Source: Eucommia ulmoides (lineage: Eukaryota > Streptophyta > Magnoliopsida > Garryales > Eucommiaceae). From it: 64,000 nt of DNA. Positions 1 to 10,955 of this stretch are shown one piece after another (within the stretch, counting starts at the first letter, position 1; every line of letters starts with the position of its first letter). The notes below the pieces were generated by a model. It saw nothing but the letters and a program-made list of their open reading frames with translations, had not been told where the DNA came from and did no database searches. The translations under genes and the position numbers were made by a program. The DNA lies in assembly GCA_016647705.1 (NCBI GenBank), contig CM028325.1:29368474-29432473 (forward strand). Reading direction: 5' to 3'.

Positions 1-1463
1 TATAACTGGATTAATATCCCAAGTCTAGTGATAAAAAAGTGTAAGATTGAAAATCTGATTTTAAACAAAATATGGGGAGTAAATAATTGAGCACGCAATC
101 AGATTCAAGAAATTATTTTTAAAATAATTTCTTAAATAAAAATTAGAAACAATTTTTAAAGATCAATTTCTAACAATTAAACAAGTAATGTACAAATAGA
201 AAGTAATTGGAAAGATCTCACCCGGAATCCACAGAAAAAATAAATAGAGCGATGATACTTTAGATCCGGTAGAAACAATGATTACTAGCAATGATTCTCA
301 AGATCGTCTCTTAGAATAACTCTCACAAAACCTCATAAAGATAACTCTTAGAACAACACAATATGATCTTATATCTTTTATGCTCACTTATCTTGATTCT
401 ATGTTTCACTGCTTAATGATATATGAAAAAAACAGGTATATATATATGGGATATAAATCAGCTCTCTAACAGTTAGTTCTCATGTATCATGACACTTAAA
501 TGCTCTCTTAAACCCCGTATATCATTATGACTTCATTTGGTTCAATTCACTTAATAAATGGCTTTTAAATCTTTCAATTAAGCCCCCTAAATATTTCTCA
601 ATCTCAATTAAATAGAATAGAATCAATTTTATGTAAAAATTTAATAAACCAACTTAATAGGATTTAAATAATAGATGAATATATCTTAAATATCATAAGA
701 TCCCTCAAATTTCTCACAAATCCTAACCAAAAATAGCTACTTTTAGATAAGAATTCAGAATCCTCATTATCCTGAAATAGTGCCCTCAATCACTCGATCA
801 GTCGACTGCTAGATTCAAGATGTAGCCAAGCCAAAGCTGCTGTGTTCATTGGTTGACCTATCTGTCAACTTGAAGATTCAAAGAGTTCGATTTACCTTCA
901 CCGGTCGACCTACCTGTCGACTTAGAGATAGAGAGAGTTCATCTTCTCTTCACCAGTCGACTTACCTGTCGACTTAGAGATATAGAGAGTTTTACTTGTT
1001 TGGTCTGGTCGACTTATCAGTCGACTTATGCATACTGGATCTCTTTTCTGAATTCATTTTTAACTCATTCTTATTTATGTTTTCGCCCCTTTAACCATTT
1101 TCTTTTCTAAATAAACTCCACTAACTTCTTAAATTCCATTTAAGTCAATCATAAATATTTTTTTTCAAATACACATAGGAGCAAATAATTTCATCTTATC
1201 AAAACATACATAAACAATAAAAACTTTTGTTCCGTGTGTGTTCCTAGTTGGGATATTAATAGTTGAAATTCACCTCAGTTATTTTTCCTAATTTTTTCAA
1301 ACTCTTAATTTGTCACCATCTTTGTCATCATCATTTAACATTCATTCATAATTTTTCATCGCATTTTCATCACTGGAACTAATAAACTGAAACACTTGAA
1401 CAAACCGTTAGTTCCACCAAAAACATCAACATTTAATTGTTTATCAAAATCTTAGGATCAACA
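1..1463 (-). mobile_element. Partial LTR, same family as the LTRs at 48,357 and 52,977, reverse orientation
   Basis: Reverse-complementing this stretch gives the first ~1.45 kb of the 2,099-bp LTRs found at 48,357-50,455 and 52,977-55,075. It ends at 1463 with the complement of the LTR start TGTTGATCC. The GTCGAC-rich block at about 795-1,030 and the AT-rich stretch at 60-200 match the LTR in order. The DNA to its right is not a polypurine tract, so this edge is the outer edge of a 5' LTR or of a solo LTR; the other edge is outside the window. It cuts into Tat-lineage pol sequence that resumes at 1464. Confidence 0.85.
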
Positions 1464-1599
1464 CAAGGGAATCAATAAACTGCCTGGGCCTGTGCGAGGT
1501 GGGAAATGGAGAAGAAATAGTAATTATAGCTAGTGCCCGAGCTCGTGGACCCTTTCCAGTCCCCTCCCGAGCTCGTGGACCAGGCCGGGAACGCCATGC

Positions 1600-2444
1600 C
1601 CGTGCTAATCGATGATCCTTGAGATGAAGAGCCTAGCCCCCAGCCTCATGAAGATTTGGTTGAAGTACCCATTCACCCTATCATCGTCGAAAGGACGGTG
1701 AGAATAGGAGCTCGGCTTGGCGCTGAGCAATTAACCAAACTCGCCGAGCTATTGAGGAAAAACTAAGATGTTTTTAACTGGTCGAATACTGAACTTCCTG
1801 GGATTGATCCCAGTGTGGCCATGCACCGGCTCCACGACGACGTGCACCACCTACCTATTTGCCTAAAAATAAGGATATTTCATCTAGACCGGCAGAAAAT
1901 AATAGCAAAAGAAATGGATAAGCTCATCAGGTCGGATGTTGTGGAAGAAGTCGATTTCCCGGATTGGCTTACGAACGTTGTCGTGGATTCTAAGGCCAAC
2001 AACAAATAACAGCATTGAGTGGACTTCAAGGATCTTAATAAGGCTTGCCCGAAGAATTTCTTTCCCCATCCCAGGATCGACCTAGTGATCGACGCAACGA
2101 CAATGCACGAGCGACTCAACTTCTTCGATGCTTACACCGGCTATAATTTGATCCCGATATATCCTCTAGACAAGACTAAAACCTCGTTCATTATAGACAA
2201 AGGCACCTACTACTATAAGGTTATACCATTTGGCCTTCGCAATACAGGGGCGACCTATTAGAGACTTGTCAATAAGATGTTCAAAGAGAAGATTGGGGAG
2301 ACAATAGAGGTGTACATTGATGATATGATCGTAAAGAGCGTCTGAGCTCAAGACCACCTTGGTCATCTCCAGGAATGCTTCGATAAACTCCGAGTTCATT
2401 GTATGAAGCAGAATTTGACCAAGTGCATCTTCGGGGGTGTCCGT
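1600..2444 (+). pseudogene. Ty3/Gypsy Tat-lineage pol, start of reverse transcriptase (broken)
   Basis: Conceptual translation with several in-frame stops reads as the start of a Tat-type reverse transcriptase. Visible motifs are a VDFKDLNKACPK-like block near 2,010-2,050, FFDAYTGYN near 2,120, the PFGLRNTGATY block near 2,225-2,260, and the catalytic YIDDMIVKS near 2,313-2,340. Stops interrupt it near 1,765, 2,007, 2,259 and 2,343. The frame stops at 2,444 where another element is inserted, and continues at 7,838. The known function is RNA-templated DNA synthesis of the element; this copy is dead. The lineage call rests on motif wording and on the extra RNase H downstream. Confidence 0.85.
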
Positions 2445-3768
2445 TGATAGGTCAAAAATACCTATCTATTTCTAAGCCAAATTTAGTAGTTTTCAGTGTT
2501 TTAATAATATTATTAAGTGTTTATGTTTGTTTTTATGTAAATCAGGTACAGGAACGTAAACGGTTGATAATCAAGCAAATCGGTAGGAAATCGGTAGAAA
2601 ACACGATGATAAAGATCAAAGAAAGAACCAACAGCTTCACCGCTGCAGCGGTGAAAGATCAGAAACTTCAAAAACTTCCTGCCTGTCCACCACTGTAGTG
2701 GTGGCTCTCACCGCGGCAGCAATGAAATGGCAGAACGCCTACTGGACACCCACCGCTGCAGCGGTCAATCAGCCAGTTGGAAAATATCTTTTGTGATATT
2801 TTTAGATATTTTGATCCTTGTTTTATATGCCTTTTTCCTACCAAACTTAAGAACATTTTTACACTTGTTCTTGAGAGCTCTCAACCAACCAAAGAGGAGG
2901 AACACAATTGGAGAAAAGGAAACAAGATCAAAACGGTTTTTACGGACACCACCTTCAGATAACGGCTATTCTTCCTTATTTCTCTCTTTATTCTTAACTC
3001 ATTTTTGGTTGTTTAATCATGTATATATGGATTATTGTTGAATATATGGTTATGGTCAAGATCTAAACATTGATTATTTATGGGATTGATGTAGTTTACT
3101 AATATAAGTTGTTTGTTTGAATTCGTGTTTCGTTAACGGTTGTTCCTGCCTATTCGATTGTGTTTACCATTCTTTCACTTTATTTATATGATTGTTAATA
3201 TATATTGAGAAATCAAGGTTTGACACTCGGGAGAGATAACCCCGGATTCGGACTAGGATTTAAACACAACGCGACTATCTAATGACTCGGGAGAGTATTA
3301 GAAAGTGTGCAATCCTTGAGGTTGGGATGAGACTCACGTGATCAGTATTGTTTAGACACTATATAGGGACATCGGCGTTGATAGGAAGTCGCATATTCAT
3401 TCACTTTACACTCGAGAGAGGTAGTGAGTGAGTTTTCGATACCAAGATTGTCGGATAGTTTGAATACCGTTAATGTAAACTAGATTGGATCAAACACATA
3501 TAAGTAAAAGAAGTTAATCATTAGATAATCTATTCCCATATAATATACTTAGTATTGTAATTTAATTCGTTATTAATATAATTTAATATATACTAAAAAC
3601 AAAAACCCTAATTTGAGTCGCCTCGATAAAATTCAGTTATGACAATCGCAGTACTTAACGACAATTTAATCCAATCCCTATGGATACGACAACCCTTACT
3701 CTTTCCTATTCTATAAAACTTGACCCGTATACTTGTGGTTAAAGTAGCGATATAATATTCCGCTACCA
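2445..3768 (+). repeat. 5' LTR of the 2,445-7,832 element
   Basis: This 1,324-bp LTR begins TGATAGGTC and ends CGCTACCA. It is about 130 bp longer than its partner at 6,637-7,832, mainly because the partner lacks a stretch matching about 2,780-2,905. Its first 350 bp carry several near-perfect palindromes (2,638-2,765). Confidence 0.85.
2638..2767. repeat. Cluster of short palindromes in the LTR
   Basis: Within 130 bp there are CACCGCTGCAGCGGTG, CCACCACTGTAGTGGTGG and CACCGCTGCAGCGGT, each an inverted repeat of 15-18 bp, plus a weaker CACCGCGGCAGCAATG. Degenerate versions occur at the same place in the second LTR (about 6,820-6,955), and one occurs in the related LTR fragment near 63,140. 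Confidence 0.7.
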
Positions 3769-3774
3769 AGTTTT

Positions 3775-3792
3775 TGGTGCCGTTGCCAGGGA
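3775..3792 (+). other. Primer binding site, tRNA-Asp type
   Basis: TGGTGCCGTTGCCAGGGA lies 6 bp after the 5' LTR. It matches the complement of the 3' end of plant tRNA-Asp (TGGCGCCGTTGCCGGGGA) with two differences. This primer type is typical of Athila-like Ty3/Gypsy elements. Confidence 0.75.
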
Positions 3793-5034
3793 TTGGTTTT
3801 TGAATTGTTGTTGATATTATGATATCTTTTTGCTAGTTGTGTTAGTTTAAGTTAAATTGTTTACATACATGTTTGTATAAGTAAAATGTGATGTTGTGAA
3901 TACTTAGTGCAATATATGCATATGTGTTTAGTTTTAGTATAGTTGTGTTTATGTATGAAGTAGTAATTCTGTGTTGAGTTTTTAAGTTTTTCTGGGCCAT
4001 TACTTGATGATGAAATTATCCCCTAGTTGTATATCGAGGTCAGGGATAATGCCCATTCTTGTGTGTTTTGTGTGCTGACATGTTGATTAGGTAAAAGTCA
4101 TTTCGGATCCTGATTTGCACGATCACGTAGACTCATTGTATGACTATTCAATCGATTTGACGCCGATTATTCAGTAGCAAGTTCATGACAATTTTAAGGA
4201 ATCTAGAACTTGATTGGGGGAAACTTGAGGCAAAATCCTAGGCGAAGTAGTTCATGAGACATGATTTAGGCATTCATTTTTATCGCTTGAGCCTTTGAAG
4301 CTTACCTTGTAGAATGTTTACCCCTTGTTACCCTGTCGAAGCCTATAGCCGTTTCAATTCTGAACACGTAACAAATGCCATGGCCAATAAAACTTTTTTT
4401 AAACATGAGTCGCTAAACCAAAGGCACAATGTGAGTCAAAATCAAGTTAGCATTTGTTTATGCTACCTGAAGTGAGCGGTTGGATTTTGGGCAAACGTTT
4501 GATTGGTGAAAAAAATGGCTTTTCAAAATTCCAGTTTCGTGAACCCAAAAAAAAATCGTCCAATTTGTCGATTTCAAATCCTAGAAATGTCACAATACGA
4601 GGCCGATAATAATATTTGTTTTCAATTTATCGATTTAATCCTTACAATAGTATAATAAATTTGACTATTACAAATTAAATGCAAATTAAAATTCTTGGCG
4701 CCATTAATATTACAACCGAATGTCCCAAAAATTACATTTCATAGAAATTTAATAAAAACTTGACAGCAGCAGCGACAATTAAATTTGTCGACTTATCGAG
4801 TCAATTTTTCAGCGGTAAATAATTAGTGCAATTATTGCAAAATCAATTACAAATATAATTCTAGATGCCGTTTCATTCTCACCGGCTCTATAATCAACAT
4901 TGTGGGGTTGTGAGCCAACATTCAGTAAAATTTCAACCCCACTAATACATGTATCTAACCAAATCACAAATAGACACATAAACGTCTGTATCACATAAAT
5001 TTCTCATAACACGTACTCGCAAATATTTCATGAA

Positions 5035-5110
<76 letters not shown>
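5035..5110. repeat. (AAT)n microsatellite
   Basis: About 25 uninterrupted AAT units inside the interior of the non-autonomous element. A TA run also lies at about 5,350-5,390. Confidence 0.95.
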
Positions 5111-5111
<1 letters not shown>

Positions 5112-5349
5112 AGACCACATAACATGGATTAAATACATATATCGGAGGAGTAAAAATTTTACTTGAAATCCGAAATTGGTGATAATCCGCAAAATGAACT
5201 ATTTTTTTTTTTTTTTTCCATTCTTCTTTATTTTTATTTTTCTCTTTTCCTTTTCTCTTTTTATTTTTCCTTGCGACCTCACTGTTATCGCTCCCTTTTC
5301 TCCTCTTTCTCTCTATTTATATACCTTTATCTATCTATCTATCTATTTA

Positions 5350-5392
<43 letters not shown>

Positions 5393-5740
5393 GCACACGT
5401 GTAACAACTCAAAGTTGCATCCCTTTTTTTTCCCTTAAATTTCGGCCACATATTAAGTGGCTTCCCAAGCAAGCCACTCAATATTATACTTAACACCCCC
5501 TAATTTTTCGATAATCCATATTAAACCCAATAATTATACTTATTCCCTCCACAATTATTAAATATATATATATATATTTCTACCATATTTTTTTTTTTGT
5601 AATATACAAAATGACCTAGAAATATTAAACTTACGTAAAATAGTATTTTCAAAAATATGAATTTAACATGTAACTCTAAAAATTGTCAAGTATATATTTG
5701 TACCACAAATTTACGAAACCGTCTCCAAAAATATTTATAT

Positions 5741-5875
5741 AAAATAACATTTTCACAAAATATGAATTTACAGGTATTACAATTTAAAATAACATTTTCA
5801 CAAAATATGAATTTATGTGTATTACAATTTAAAATAACATTTTCACAAAATATGAAGTTACGGTTATTACAATTT
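5741..5875 (+). repeat. Three tandem copies of a 45-bp unit
   Basis: The unit begins AAAATAACATTTTCACAAAA and recurs at 5,741, 5,786 and 5,831. Because 45 is a multiple of three, the array stays open in both directions and yields short repetitive ORFs. No protein family is recognised, so these are treated as non-coding. Confidence 0.85.
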
Positions 5876-6636
5876 GATTGGTTCGGTATTAGAGTACTCA
5901 CTTGTCATTTTTCTATCATATTCTCACACTCCTTTAATTGTTCAAATCAAATAAGTTTGGGGGTGTGGTTTGATTATTAAAAAAAAAAAATATGTAAATA
6001 TAGTTCTATTTTCGTTTCTTTTGACAAGTGAGTACAATGTTCTTAAATGTTTGTTCAGGGTTGTGTTTCTTAAATGTTTGGGGTTACGCGTGAGATTGAG
6101 TGCCAAGCGTTATGCCCCGAGTATCGTTGAATTATAACAGTTACCTATTTTTTATTCCTGACATTCCTTTGGTCATTTTTAGAAAACCTAACCAAGCCCT
6201 ATTGATCGTTTTGAGCTTCCAAGCCTATATTAGTGGAGAGTCAAACCTAGTCAAGCATATGGATTTCCTAATCCTCTATGGTTAAAGTTATGAGCTTGGT
6301 TAGTGAATAATCCAATCCGGTGTTTGGATAGTTATATATTTGAGTTTTCACACATACTTTGAATGGATCTAGAATGACCTTTACTGATATTGAGTATTGA
6401 AATTCTAGAACACCACGTGGTGTGTTTTATTCCTGAACTTGATTTGATTAGGGGTCGTTGAGAGAAAAATATTTTGGTTTATTAGGCGAATTCGGAACTC
6501 GCATGTCGTTACTTCTAGTTCGTTTATGTTTTTTTTTCGTGTTTAGTATTAAAGTTAGTTAATTAGTAGTGTTAGTTTATTTTAGTGTTAGGGTGTTTTG
6601 CTCGAGGTCTAGCAAAATTTCAAATTTAGGGGTATT

Positions 6637-7832
6637 TGATAGGTTGAAAATACCTCTTTATTTCCAAACTGAATTTAGTAGTTTTCGAGTGTTTTAGTAA
6701 TATTTTAAAGTATTTATGTTCGTTTTTATGTAAATCAGGTGTGGGGATGTAAACGATTGATAATCAAACAAATCGGTGAAAAAAAACGATGAAGATTATC
6801 AAAGACAGAACCACCAGCTTCACCGCTATAGCGGTGAAAGATTAGAAACTTTCTGTCTGTTCACCATTGTAGTGGTGGATCTCATCGTTGTAGCGGTGGA
6901 TCTCACCATTATAGCGGTGAAAGGGCAGAACGCCTATTGGATTCCCACCACTACAGTAATCAATCAACTAGTTGGAGAAAAGGAAACAAGATCAGAGTGG
7001 TTTTTACGGACGCCACCTTCAGATAACGGCTATTCTCCCTTGTTTCCCTCTTTATTTTTAACTCATTTTTGGTTGTTTGATCATGTATATATAGATTATT
7101 GTTGAATATATGGTTATGGCCAAGAGCTCAACATTGATTATCTATGGGATCGATGTAGTTCACTAATATACGTTGTTTGTTTGAATCCGCATTTCGTTAA
7201 TGGTTGCTCTTGCCTATTCAATTGTGTTTATTGTTCTTTCACTTCATTTATATTCTTGTTAAAATATATTGAGAAATTAGGGTTTGACACTCGGGAGAGG
7301 TAATCTCGGATTTGGACTAGGATTTAAATATAATGCGACGATCTAATGACACGGGAGAGTATTAGAAAGTGTGCAATCCGTGAGGTTGGGGCAAGACTCA
7401 TGTGATCAGTGTCATTTAGATGCTAGATGGAGACATCGGCATTGACGTGAAGTCTTATATTCATTCACTTTACACTTGGGAGAAGTAGTAAGTGAGTTTT
7501 CGATACCTAGATTGTCGGATAGTTTGAATATAATTAATGTAAACTAGATTGGATTAAACACGTATAAGTAAACGAAGTTAATCCTTAGATAATCTATTCC
7601 CATATAATATACTTAGTATTGTAATTTAATTAGTTATTAATTTAATTTAGTATATACTAAAAACAAAAACCCTAATTTGAGTCGCCTAGATAAAATTCAG
7701 TTATGATAATTGTTGTACTTAATGATAATTTAATTAAATCCCTATGGATACGACAACCCTTACTCTTTCCTATTCTATAAAACTTTACACGCACACTTGC
7801 GATTAAAGTAGCAACGTAAGATTCCGTTACCA
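6637..7832 (+). repeat. 3' LTR of the 2,445-7,832 element
   Basis: This 1,196-bp copy starts TGATAGGTTG right after a G-rich tract and ends at CGTTACCA next to the target duplicate TCCGC. Compared with the 5' LTR it has many point differences and an internal deletion of about 130 bp, so the insertion is not recent. Confidence 0.85.
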
Positions 7833-7837
7833 TCCGC

Positions 7838-9170
7838 AGGCAAGTTTCTGGGCTTTATGGTCTCACAGCACGGTATTGATGCTAACCCTGATCGGATCAG
7901 TGCGATGCTCGGTATGGCTTCCCCGCGAAACAAGAAGGAGGTTCAGATGCTGATGGGCCAGATAGTTGCCCGGAATCGGTTCATCTTCTGGTCCTCCGAA
8001 AAGTGCCTTCCGTTTTTCAAGGTCCTTAGAGGGAACAAGGCATTCGAATGGACTAGGGAGTGCAACAACACTTTCCAAAGGTTAAAAAAATACCTATCCT
8101 CAACTCCAGTGCTCAGCATGCCTAAGAAAGGGGAGGAACTGATCCTGTACATCGCTATCTTTGCCACAACGATGAGCGTCGCCCTCATTAGAGAAGATGC
8201 TGACATCCAGAGTCCGTTCTACTACTCGAGAAGGGTCCTCTACAAGATATACGAAGTTTAAAAAATGGCCTACACTATTCTAATCACTTCAAGAAAACTC
8301 AAGCAGTATTTTCAGGCGTATATCATCGTGGTGTTGACCGACCAACCGTTAAGACAAATCCTCTACTCCCCAGATGTCTCTGGGCAATTGATGAAATACA
8401 GCCTCGAACTGGGTTAATTTTACATCGAGTATCATCCCAGGATAGCAATAAATGGATAGATCCTGGCTGATTTTATAGCCGAGCTGACCTTCCCGGATAA
8501 GAAGCCCGTCGTCGAGCAACGAGCTGCTGAGAAGACTTTCCCGTCAATAGGCCAGGTCGAAGGCCTACCCGGTCCAACTAGGATGTACTCCAACCTGGGT
8601 CCCGATTCATGGCATCTCTTTACTGATGGGTCCTTAAACCAGAATGGCTCGGGTACGGGGATGGTCCTTATCGCCCCAGATAAGGAGAAGATTGAATACT
8701 CTCTCAGACTCGAATTTTGGGCAACAAACAACGAGGCTGAGTACAAAGCCCTTTTGGTCGGGCTGAGATTAGCTCGAGAATTCAACATGAAAAGTCTCCA
8801 GGTCCTATACGACTCCCAACTCGTGGTCAACCAAGTCAACGGTGAATATCTCGCTAAAGATCCAAGCATGGTCACCTACCTAGAAAGGGTAAACACCCTG
8901 GTAAAAAACTTCAAAAAGTTGTAATTCAAGCAAATACCCCAAGAAGAGAACAAGCATACCGATGTATTGGCTAACCTGGCCTCGGCGGTGGAGTATACTC
9001 TCCAAAGAACGATCCTCGTGGAGTATTTACCCGAGCTGCGCATTTTATCCTCAGACAAGGTCGCTACAATCTATGCCCTCAGTTTCGAGCCGACACGGAT
9101 AGATCTAATCGTGAGTTATCTTACCAATGGAATGCTTGTGAATGACCAAGCTCATTCTCGGACAATATGA
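7838..9170 (+). pseudogene. Ty3/Gypsy Tat-lineage pol, end of reverse transcriptase and RNase H domains
   Basis: The frame resumes after the insertion with GKFLGFMVS, the RT connection typical of Gypsy elements. A first RNase H (about 8,060-8,420: ECNNTFQRLK and SPFYYSRRVL blocks) is followed by a second, archaeal-type RNase H at about 8,600-8,925 with DGSLNQNGSG and EAEYKALLVGL motifs. A doubled RNase H is a known mark of Tat-lineage pol. Stops lie at about 8,260, 8,415, 8,456 and 8,922. The stretch 8,583-8,924 is still open for 113 codons but is not an independent gene. Confidence 0.88.
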
Positions 9171-10345
9171 TACCAAGCAGTACGGTATGTTCTCATTGAC
9201 GGTGTTATGTACCGCAAGTCATTCCCAGGTCCATACTCCAGGTGCCTACAACCTGAGGAGGCCGACTACGTGATGAGGGAGGTTCACGATGGCATTTATG
9301 AAAACTATTCGGGGGGTAGTTTGTTAGCTCGGAAGCTACTCTTACACGATTACTATTGGCTCAAGATGCTTGAAGATATGGGGGAATTTGTTAAGAAATG
9401 TGACAAAAGCCAATGGTTCACTACGCACCCTCACGCCTTGCCAACCAAGCTGATGCCAATGACCAGCCCATGGCCCTTCGCCCAGTGGGGTATCGACCTT
9501 CTCAGCCCATTCCCTCAGGGTGTTGGGTATAGAAAATTCCTAGTCATAAACATCGATTACTTCACAAAATGGGTCGAGGCTGAGCCCCTAGCCCGAATAA
9601 CCAAGGAGAAAATCCGAGACTTTATTTGGAAGAACGTGATTTGTCGATTTGGCATCCCAAAAGCCATTGTATCGGACAATTGGAGGTAGTTTGACAATAA
9701 TTTATTTGCCGAGCTCTGCTCCGGGCTGAGGATCAACACTCAATGTTTCTCCCCGGATCATCCCTAACCTAACGGTTAGGTTGAAGTCACCAATCGGACC
9801 ATTTTACAAAATCTGAAGACTAGGTTGGATAAATCTAAGTGGTTATGGGTGGAGGACCTATACCCCATGTTGTGGGCTTATCATACGACAACTCGAACCC
9901 CTAGCGGTGAGATGCCCTTCACCATGACCTTTAGCTCAAAGGCCGTCATCCCGGTCGAGATGGGCCAGCCCTATCCCTGGACTGCAGCTGCCTTCAACTG
10001 AGCCGAGAACAAAGCAGCTCTGGTGCTCAATCTTGATCTACTAGAAGAGATGAGGGAAAGAGCTCAGGTCCGTTAGGCTGCCTACCAGCAAAGAACAACC
10101 CGATACTATAATCAACGGGTTCGACCTCGATTATTTGACATAGGCGACTTGGTCTTGAGAAAGGTCACGTTAACCACCATAGACTAAAGTGTTGGAAAAC
10201 TATGGGAAGGGCCTTGTTGAGTCGCTCGAATAGCCCGGCCTGGTACCTACAACTTAGAAACAGAGGAAGGGGTACCCTTAAGACACCCTTGGAATGCCGA
10301 ACACCTGAAGCGTTACTATGAGATAGAAGAGCCAACTCCTTATAT
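9171..10345 (+). pseudogene. Ty3/Gypsy Tat-lineage integrase (broken)
   Basis: Reads as the HHCC zinc region (about 9,280-9,420), the DDE core with IDYFTKWVEAEPL near 9,553-9,590 and IVSDNWR near 9,667-9,690, and a C-terminal tail ending HPWNAEHLKRYYE near 10,290-10,325, a signature of Tat integrases. The conserved G after SDN is W here and a stop follows at 9,687. More stops lie near 9,764, 9,776, 9,999 and 10,074. The element's 3' part continues until the Tekay-like element enters at 10,610, and again after 20,962. Confidence 0.88.
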
Positions 10346-10609
10346 TTGTAAAAAAAAAAAAAAATTGTTTTTGATCTTAGAAGCTTGTAATCGAAACTTT
10401 GAAATCAATGAAAAGGGTGTTTGGTTCAAATTCTACCAAATCTCCAAATTCTACGCTAGAGCGAAGGCAGAGGTGAGTAACCCCCCCATGCCAAGAGGCC
10501 GGAGCGAGCCGCCCTCTAGCCATTTTGCCGACGAAAGACTAGCTGTCACGTCAAATCTCCAACACATCCCGGCAAAAGACTAGTTGCCGCACTGAGAAAA
10601 GAGATCAGT
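10346..10609 (+). other. Tat element sequence after pol, no gene
   Basis: A 14-bp A run is followed by unstructured sequence with GC-rich patches. No coding match was seen. The last five bases, TCAGT, are the left target duplicate of the Tekay-like insertion. Confidence 0.5.
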
Positions 10610-10899
10610 TGTAAGACCTCAATCATAGTATGTACGTCATTTTAGTTGCATTTTAGAGTAACTGGGAAAATTTGGGGTGAAATTGGGTCAATAAAAATTC
10701 AAATTAAAAATCTAGGGGTCAATTCACAAATTTAGAAACATTAAATCTAAACTTTGGGGGAGGGTAAATTGACATTTAACTTTTAATTGAAACTTAAAGG
10801 GGTGAAATTGCAAATCTTAGAAACTTTTAAAAGTTGGAATTGATTAAAATTAAGATTTAAAGGAAGTTGGGAGAGGAAAGAGTAATTAATTAAAAAATT

Positions 10900-10955
<56 letters not shown>

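Larger units (their letters stand above)
2445..7832 (+). mobile_element. Non-autonomous LTR retrotransposon with Athila-type primer site, inserted in the Tat pol
   Basis: Two related direct repeats (2,445-3,768 and 6,637-7,832) begin TGATAGG and end ACCA. The flanks are TCCGT (2,440-2,444) and TCCGC (7,833-7,837), a 5-bp target duplication with one change. A primer site complementary to the 3' end of plant tRNA-Asp follows the first LTR, and a short G-rich tract precedes the second. The 2.87-kb interior has no recognisable gag or pol; it holds microsatellites and a 45-bp triplication. It therefore looks like a LARD-type element that needs enzymes from elsewhere. Removing it rejoins the Tat reverse transcriptase. 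Confidence 0.85.

Noticed and set aside
5163..5493. Phe/Tyr/Ile-rich ORFs of 91 and 105 codons
   Set aside because: They result from a T run and TA/CTAT repeats in a non-autonomous element.
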